From positions 1 to 60,575 of the forward strand of contig JAMQCK010000117.1 in NCBI GenBank assembly GCA_024196135.1: a stretch of 60,575 nt of DNA, written 5' to 3'. Numbering within the stretch: the stretch's first letter is position 1; the number at the start of each line of letters is the position of its first letter. The notes beneath the pieces were generated by a model, which saw only the letters and a program-made list of their open reading frames with translations, did not search any database and was not told the DNA's origin. The stretch is from Pleurotus ostreatus/Saccharomyces cerevisiae fusant. Lineage: Eukaryota > Opisthokonta. This document shows, piece after piece, positions 53,238-60,575 of this stretch. Both the position numbers and the translations under genes were made by a program.

Positions 53238-56200
53238 CTATACCTTGTCCGACTCGTTAGTCCGACGGCTGCCCTTCTCCGTTAGGGTGTCATCGCCGCT
53301 CTCCTCCTTCCCTCCCCCATCCCCCGCCACCTCCCCGTCCGACTCTGGCCCATGCACGTTCCTGCGCCGCCACGACGTCTCGTCATTGACCGTCGGCAAC
53401 CTCATGATACCCTCCAGATGCTCATCGCCCTGATACTGGCTCTGCGTCTGCCACCCACTCTGATATGTAGCAGTGCGCGGCATCTGGCTTTGCCAGCCGC
53501 TCTGGTAGGTCTGCGTCCGAGGCATCTGGCTCCCGTACTGGCTTTGGCGGGTGAAGGTGCGCCGCATGCTGCGCGCGTCTTCAACTTGATCGCGGATCTT
53601 GAATTCGTTGGGCAACATGACGGCGCGATCGATGGCGACAGGCAGCCCACGATGGCGACCTCTCAGCATGACGAGACAGAGGATCAGTTTCGATAACGGT
53701 CGCAATGCGCCGGCAAAGGAGTAGTTGTTCTGGAAGAAGTGAGCGCGGAAGTACGTCAGAGGACGAGGGAACTGACCGTTGGCAGTCCCAAACTCAGGCC
53801 GACAGTACCGTAGGCGGAGACAAGCTCGAATACTGTTGCACCATGAGCATGAGTTCCGCACAGACGACGGGATACGTACAAATTGTGAACTCGTTAAACC
53901 ACAGGTATGTCGCATCGTCATCAATGGGCGCACGCTCAATGATGCATATGAGGAAGGTAGCGAGCCCGAGCCACCACATATCTGGACACGAAGCATCAGG
54001 ATGGCACGAAGCGCATGCGTTGAGAAAGGCTTACCGAACGCAAGCTGCTTCCGTGCGTGCATTACAAGATATCGACTCCACGCGGTGACGCGAGAACCGC
54101 CCGCAGCGACCAGCTCGTTCTCCTCGTCCTCCTCGGGATCGTCATCCTCAAAGATCCCCAGGGACTGCTCCTCGTACACGTTCGTTGCGCGTACACTGCA
54201 GGGCGCTTCAGCCGAACCCGCCAAAAGTAGCAGACTCCGACACACCTCATAGCAATGGGATCTGCACCGCGGGTTAGCACGGCAATGTCGACCTACAAGA
54301 CGAATGTCTACTCACAGACGGAGACGTACATCATGATAATGTACAACACTCTAAAATGACGATGGGTCAGCCAGTGTTTCGAAAACAGGAGGGGCGGTAC
54401 GCACTTCACCGCGGGCGCCAAAAGAGACAGGGAGACCGTGCTGAATCCGGCAGCACGGACCGCAATCGCTTGCAAAAGACCGACACAGAACCTTGTACCC
54501 AGTGGTATTGCCTCGATGGCCGCGTTCCCAATATCCAACACCATGAAGAAGAACCAGTCCGTAAAACTGTGGAGGTCGGTTAGTTAGGTTGAAGAAACAT
54601 GACGAGGACGGACCAGACGTACTTCAGGAAGACTAGAACCGTGAGCAAGAACCAAGTTTGATGCGAGGGGAATAGATAGATGAAACAACGACGAGGATGG
54701 TCTAGGAGGAAGCAGAGCGTCTCGTGAATTTTGGACGACTTTGGTACGCAAAGAGACACGATCCAACTGGAAGGATGGTTAGCATATGCATGAGGAATGC
54801 GAGCTGAGCACCTACATAATAAAGCGCAAGCTACGTCGCAATTGTTGCGTCAGTCACGCGCACCAAAAACACCGAGCCCTGCAACTTACAAAACTGGCTA
54901 TAGAAAGAGTCAGATAGAACAAATAACCCGAGTGGAAGAGCACTTACAAACGCCGTATTCCCTGCCAAGATGAGAAACGCCATAACGAATATCATGAGGT
55001 ACGCCGTCTGGAAGGGGATCATCGACTGGTCCACCAGCGACATTCCCGTGTTCGTGTACGAAGACACTGTCTGGAAGAGCGCGAACCTGCCCAAGCATCA
55101 GCTCTCCGCAGTTACCCATCGATTCCAAACCACACTAACCACGGCGCCGCAAGTGGCCGATGCAGATTTGGCTCCTCAAAGTCCGCGTCCCACTTGCTCA
55201 TGGAGATGTACGGAGCGATAAGCACGTAGCCCAGGACCTGCACGCAGATGTGGTACTAGTGACATTCAGTTAGTACGCCGCTGCGCGCCACGATCGATGT
55301 ACACGTACCAGGGCCACGATCCACAGCAGCGCGTTCACCGCGCGATACTCCACGCCACCGAGCTCCTCCAACTGCTCCTTTGTCAGGAGGTGGAAGGCCG
55401 AGTTGCGGCCCACGACGGCGTCGAACGAGATGTACGGCACCGGCCTGGCACCTTCAAGCGTCTCGCCACGGAGTGAGGTGATCGTCGTGGTGACAGGGAT
55501 CGTCACCGTGCGCGCGATCTTGTGATGGAGCTTCGGGAACAGGGCGTGGACGATGCGCTGGATGATGTGATGCGGCATAGGGAACCCGCCAAAGTTGTTG
55601 TGCTTCGTACTCGGCCGGAAGCTCTGACCCGCGCCGGTCATATTCGTCGCAAGCGACGGGTGCATCTGGAAGGAATGGCGTGGCGGTCCTGTGAGGGTGT
55701 TAGCGATGCACAGCACGTCATTTGTAGACTTACGAGATGAGGTTCGCTCGAATGAACTTTCTGGACCAGACTGGATAGACTCGAGGTCCTGTACAATCGA
55801 TCTTCCGCGGGGACGGGTAGTCGGCGTCGGCGCGAACTCGATGGTTTGGGTACGCGGGAACCGTGAAGCGATGTTCGTGAGGTTTGGAAGCTGGGCGGGT
55901 TGCGGCTGAGGTCGCGCCTTGTCGTGCTGCAGCGTTTCGAATCGGTGCATCGGCACTGGACGAGGATCTCAGAGGACAGCTAAACTTGGGAGAAGGCGCG
56001 TCATACCGGTTATGGGACCCGGAGACGGCGGCCTTGAAGGGGTGCCGGGATCGGACAACCTACGCGCCATCGTTCGCCTTTGAAAAGATGAGCAGGCGTA
56101 TGAGGGGTATGGGATGATGCGTACGCTCGCTGCTGCGGCGATGCCGAGCTGTCCGCTGGCACAGGTGGCGCCTGCACCGTCGTCGGCGCCTTCTTGACTG

Positions 56201-56945
56201 GCACCGCGTCGCTGATCCACCCGCTCGGATTCACGAGCTGCGGGGCATTGTCCATCCGGCGGATCATCTCCGGCTTGAGCTTGCGCACAATGCCGCCCTT
56301 GTTGTTCGTGTCGCTCGACTTGGACGTCGCGCGCGATCCCCCCTCGCGCACGGCGTTCTGCGCGCGGGCGGAGAGCCAGGTGCGGAGGCGGGCGAGGACG
56401 GGTTGGGTTTGCGCTTCCTCGTCCGTGAGGTCGCCGTTCTTGCGGGCAGCATTGATGACGTTCTGGAACTTTTTGCCAAAGTAGTGCCTGCGCGGGGAGG
56501 GTGAATGGGGGATGTGAAGAGGAGACTTGCAAGGCGCACCTTCGGATGAGAAGTATGAGCCATGAGACAAAGACCTGCAAGGCATGGTGTAAGCATGGGG
56601 AGCTGGGGGAAGGACAGAGCACGCACCGGGCTACCCAAGCACATCTGCACGAAGACGATCACTTGTTGAAGCGGCGTGAGCGTGCTCAAGTCGATGGTCG
56701 CCAACCCGCAGACGGTCGCCGCGCTGACGCAGACGAAGAGGCAGTCCACATAGCTGATGGGGTACCGTCCGTTGCACGCGTAGAGAATGCCAGACAAGAT
56801 GAGGGGGACGAATGTGCTGCAAGCTGTCAGCCAACGTCGATCCAACAGGCAGATACAGAGCTCACAAGCATAGTAAGTGAACGCGATAGAAGTTGAGATG
56901 CTTGCGGATAGAACGGAACAACCCTCCCTCGGGCCACGGAAACAT
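53238..56945 (-). CDS. TRK-type potassium transporter
   Basis: Plasma-membrane K+ uptake transporter of the fungal TRK family. Nineteen exons join in frame to about 928 aa: 56945-56866, 56816-56627, 56573-56539, 56487-56125, 56077-56007, 55955-55734, 55688-55309, 55255-55140, 55086-54948, 54897-54890, 54830-54816, 54766-54623, 54566-54405, 54350-54316, 54261-54246, 54195-54035, 53981-53880, 53832-53777, 53729-53238. Pore and helix motifs: CVSAATVCGLATIDLSTLTP, SSYTNTGMSLVDQSMIPFQ, AVRAAGFSTVSLSLL, SAYGTVGLSLGLPT, and GALRPLSKLILCLVMLRGRH. A long disordered cytosolic loop (residues ~110-330) separates the first two pore regions, as usual in TRK1/TRK2. Exons of 8, 15 and 16 nt are required for the conserved PVFLRFI and YPIAMSVR stretches. 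The C-tail carries two copies of MPRTxTYQSGWQ. Confidence 0.93.
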
Positions 56946-58210
56946 TGGAGAGTCGAGGACAGCTGGTGTTGGCGAAGGACTGGCCGTAAGTGTGTGTTAC
57001 TGGGCCAGCATTTATGCAGGTCGGCGATGGTGGTCTATGCTTGGGGTATGAGACAAGTGGCACGGCGCGATGGTCGAGGAGGAGCGGGACAAGGAACAAA
57101 ACTTTAGAGGCCGTCATGATGTTCGGCATATTTTCCATTTTTAGAAACGGCTGGATGGGGAAACAATATTCGGGATCAACACTGCGTATCGCCGAATGTC
57201 GATTTATGGTCGGTGGGCGGGTTCCCTTAGCGCTCAGCGTAGCAGATGGTGGTTCAAGAGAAAGGAAGAGACGAGGGGCAACTGACCTCAACAACCGCAG
57301 AATCAGCGACGAATCAGGCAAGTAGGATTTAATTTCGGCATTAGTACAGACTTCGACCCCCGTTGCTTCGACAGCGATAATTGCCTGGGAACGCGCAATA
57401 AACCTGTCCTTCGAATGGAGTGGGGAGTAGAGTACCACTAAACTCCCGCTTGATCGTTGTTCACCGATGCTCGCCCGTCCCCGAGCAAGCATCACCTCTG
57501 TCAATCGCCAGCCTACGGACCTCGGATGCACGCATGATAGGCTGGCAGCGCCTCCGACCTTCAGGGATCTGCTCCAGGGCCAGTGCTAATCGGCCGCATT
57601 GCAGCCTCATATGTCAGCCTCGCCGACCTTGACGGACCTTGCAGAAATCATGATGCTAGGGCGCCGCGGTCGTCATCTCTGTCAGCGCCATGGTCCAGTT
57701 GAGGACAGCCTTGCTCTTCCGAAAGCATCTGGAACCAAACGGAGTGTCCATACATGCGCATGGCTATACGGATAGATACCTATAGCTTTCAGGAGCCCCT
57801 GAGATAAAAGAATGAGTCAAGTTCACTGTGCTGGCTCGTGCGCCGCTCAGTAGACAGACAATGCAGTCCAGAAGCCGGGCGAGGTAGGCCTACTAAAAAC
57901 GATCTGAGTAGCTCATTGCATCGAAGCAGCGCAGAATAAGTATCATGGCGGGCAGGATGGTGGCGTGGGATTATGCATCCTATTCCGAAGGGCCCGGCAA
58001 ATGCCGTCGTCGAGTTCAACACTTTTGAAGGCGGAGACTTCGCCGAAGCCGGTGAGGTTGGTCGAAGGCGAAACCGGACACTCCACCGGAGGCAAGAGCA
58101 AGATTCAAACGATAGTATGGCATCCAAAAGTGTAGCGCTGAGGCATAAGACATATCAGCCCTGAATTCTCTATTGTGATAAGCTGTGGTCATGTCCAAGG
58201 GCAGCCCCAT
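56946..58210. other. Upstream region of the TRK gene; no confident gene
   Basis: Only short frames without motifs. The right edge is the 3' side of the F-box-like gene. Confidence 0.4.
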
Positions 58211-59447
58211 TCACTCAACAACCTTCACCTTTTGAGCGAGAACGATGCTCCAGCTGCCTTCGCGCGACGTGTAGTAAGCGACGTACAAGCGCCTGGGAGG
58301 CGGAGGTGCGCTCCGAGAAACCCCTTCGGCCTCGTCATTCGGCTTGGTACGGCACTTCTGCAGCGCCGACTTCAGCGCAGGTATGATCAGGTTCTCACAA
58401 TCCTGTCTGTCGGAAACGTTGAGAATGAAAATGGACTTGAGGCATGGAAGGCGAGAGACGATAGTGTTGAGGTTCTCCTGCAAGATGCGTCAGTCGGGGA
58501 AGACAGGCGAGATCGCAAAGTCGCTCACCCGTATAGCATCATTATCGCGCTTTGGAGAGAAGGAATACGTTTCCTGACGTTCAATGGTGAGATTCAGGTG
58601 CTCCAGGTTCGGCCAATTCTGGACCAAATCTACCAGGTGAAGAGGTAAGAACGCGTCGCCGAGTATCTAGTAAGCCACCCACCCGGCCAGTTCTTCCACG
58701 TAATTTCCATCTTATACGACGTGTACGTGAGTCCTGACACGCGGCGCATGTGAGCGAATACGTCTTTGGAGGGCCGAGGAAATGACGACCCGGACAGCCT
58801 CAGCGACTTGATGTTGGGCATGTAAGGTATGACGCCGGAGATCTTTTCCGGGATGGACAGGTTGCGCACAGACGGCAGCGGCGGGTGCTTCTTGAAGGCT
58901 GCGACCAGATGTTGAGACTCGTTCTTCGAATGGGTGTCGACGACATCAACAATGTGCAGGGTCTTGAGTTTGGGCATCGCGCAAAGGGCGCGGCAGAACT
59001 CGGGGAAAACACCTTGCCACGAATATTCGGTGAGGTAAACGGTCACAGACCTGAGAGTTGACTCGTCAGTTATTCGAGAAACTCGAAGGTGATAGCTGAA
59101 AAGAGGCACACGCACTGGACGTACTCCGCCAGCGTCGGATCCCGAATGGTCACGATCTCCAGCTGGCGCACGAGCTCCGTAGCCATCTCCTTCTTCCACC
59201 GCGTCCCCTTCATCTGGGTTTCCCCTCGACGACTTGTCGGGCAAAAAACCTCGACGCTCTGCCATACAAGCGGCAGAAACACACTGCGCAACCGGCTAGA
59301 GGTTTGCGAAAGCGCGTAAATGGTCCGGTGGCGTATCAGGAATTCTTCTCCATCAGTCAGTAGATACCTTCCAAAGTTGAGAGGAAGACGCGGGTAGTCG
59401 TCGACGATGATCATGAGCAGCTCGGTCGGTAGCTTGTCCAGAGCCAT
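58211..59447 (-). CDS. F-box-like / leucine-rich protein, paralog 1
   Basis: Four exons (59447-59116, 59050-58683, 58629-58529, 58477-58211) give about 355 aa starting MALDKLPTELLMIIVDDYPR, the usual opening of an F-box-like helix pair. LIRHRTIYALSQTSSRLRSV and FLPLVWQSVEVF follow. The rest is LRR-like: MPKLKTLHIVDVVD, LPSVRNLSIPEKISGVIPYM, NIKSLRLSGSSF, NWPNLEHLNLTIERQ, LPCLKSIFILNVS. F-box proteins recruit substrates to SCF ubiquitin ligases, and Agaricomycetes have hundreds with this architecture; the substrate is unknown. The C-terminus (PPPPRRLYVAYYTSREGSW ... VKVVE) is strongly similar to the neighbouring partial gene, so the two are tandem duplicates. Confidence 0.82.
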
Positions 59448-59969
59448 GCTGACACGGGCTGCCCGCTGAACGGACGCTCCGGACGGCTTGAGGTGAATCA
59501 AAGAGTTGCAGAATCGTCGATAAACCTGAACAACTCGCGCGGCGCCGAAGGTCTTCAACGAGTCATGGTGGTCCGGAACAACGAGCGCGCACGGCTCCGC
59601 ACGGGAATGTGAACGTGTCCATCCCGTGACTTAACGCTCTCACGCTGTGACACGAGTTAAGGTCACAATGTTCGATACTGCAGTGTTGCTTTGCAGCAGT
59701 ACGTCAAGAGAGCCTATGCGCAGATGCATAGTAGGCGGTGGACATCTCCCAAGGTGAAAAAGGCGAAGCTTAGACAAAATTGAAGGCTGATATGCCCTGC
59801 GAACGCCACCGACGGGTCCAAAGGTACGAAGGCGGTGAAAGAAAAGCACCAGCCATAGACGATAGCGTTAGCAATGGTAAAGACATGCATATGACAGATA
59901 TAGCGATCTACATTCATTGACTGGTTCATGGTACAAATCCCCGACGTGCAAACGTCAAACCAGCACCGT
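59448..59969. other. Spacer between the two F-box-like genes
   Basis: Promoter of paralog 1 and 3' UTR of paralog 2. No gene recognised. Confidence 0.4.
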
Positions 59970-60575
59970 CTACTCGACAGCCTTCGTCCTCTGAACCAGA
60001 ATGCCTCTCTTGCTGACGCCACGATAAGTGGTGTAGGTCACGTACAAGCGCCTTGGAGGAGGAGGGGGTTTGGTCGAAGACACAACGCTAGCCTCCAGTT
60101 CCGGCTTGGGCAGGCATTTCTGCAGAGCATAAGCCAACGTAGGTAGTACCAATTTCTCGCAGTCGTTCTGGAACTCCTCCGTGCTATAGGTCATCCACTC
60201 GCGGACGTTGCGAATAGATATGGATCTTAGTCGTGGAAGGCCAGATACAATCGTGACCAGGTTCTGCTGCAAGGAGCGTAAGTGAAGGACATGGCGACGG
60301 CAATTTCGCGCGCTTACCCGGATGACATTGTCGTCTCGACTCGACCCGGATTGGTACTCGTTCTTGCGTCTGATGATCAGATTCAGATGCTCAAGATGCG
60401 GCCAGTGTTCGACGATGTCTTGAATAGACGTGTCAGATGCGGTGGCTGCATGCCGGATGAGCTACTCACTAGGCCACTCATCCTTCCGATCGATCTCAAA
60501 TTGATAACTCGTGTATTTGAGCCATGGTGCGTGGCGCATGTGCGCGAGCACGTTGCCAGATTGACGAGGATATTC
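59970..60575 (-). CDS. F-box-like / leucine-rich protein, paralog 2 (5' part beyond the window)
   Basis: The last three exons are visible: 60575-60470 (partial), 60418-60318 (101 nt, the same size as exon 3 of paralog 1) and 60266-59970. They encode VLAHMRHAPWLKYTSYQFEI, then IVEHWPHLEHLNLIIRRKNE, then LPRLRSISIRNVREW, LVLPTLAYALQKCLPKPELE and PPPPPRRLYVTYTTYRG, ending RTKAVE. Sequence and exon layout follow the neighbouring F-box-like gene, so it is a tandem paralog. The F-box end is not in the window. Confidence 0.8.

Overview
The window looks like genomic DNA of an Agaricomycete (mushroom-forming basidiomycete). The genes are split by many short introns of about 47-60 nt with GTRNGY donors and CTRAC-type branch sites. 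The recognisable families are either general eukaryotic (asparaginyl-tRNA synthetase, TRAPPC11, a TRK-type K+ transporter) or typical of Agaricomycetes (DUF6534-type and related multi-pass membrane proteins, MYND-finger paralogs, DUF6697, BTB, F-box-like and UbiA-like proteins). No tRNA, rRNA or CRISPR was seen. Exon coordinates were worked out by eye from splice motifs, reading frame and paralog comparison, and may be off by one base in places.

Layout. 1-4.0 kb (minus strand) and 24.9-29.4 kb (plus strand) hold two oppositely oriented loci. Each is a tandem pair of a roughly 2.5-kb gene-like unit that I do not recognise. Each unit has a conserved TATA-like promoter, a conserved first exon (MGxLxCLLPS...), then 5-8 or more repeats of a ~90-107-nt exon-like segment alternating with an intron-like segment of almost constant length (49-54 nt, mostly exactly 51), and finally a shared tail. 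The unique block between the two loci carries asparaginyl-tRNA synthetase, a small membrane-anchored protein, an ACAD10/11-like kinase-fold protein, a MYND protein, a UbiA-type enzyme, a BTB protein, a 5'-truncated poly(A) retroelement, a DUF6534 protein, a type II membrane protein and a DUF6697 protein. A decayed second copy of the DUF6697 gene's 3' end lies just past the second locus.

31-36.6 kb: a multi-pass membrane protein gene, a second MYND paralog and a Ser/Thr/Pro-rich protein. 37-42 kb: a 15-exon TRAPPC11 gene. 43-45.5 kb: two unassigned proteins in tandem. 45.9-52.8 kb: a third MYND paralog and a cluster of three more multi-pass membrane paralogs, two of them visibly broken. 53-57 kb: a 19-exon TRK K+ transporter with several microexons. 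58-60.6 kb: two tandem F-box-like/LRR-like paralogs, the second cut by the window end.

The housekeeping genes carry out unrelated jobs (translation, vesicle tethering, K+ uptake). The accessory part is shaped by local duplication and decay: three MYND copies, four membrane-protein copies, two F-box-like copies and four array units. The best candidate for something undescribed is the exon-intron repeat unit family.
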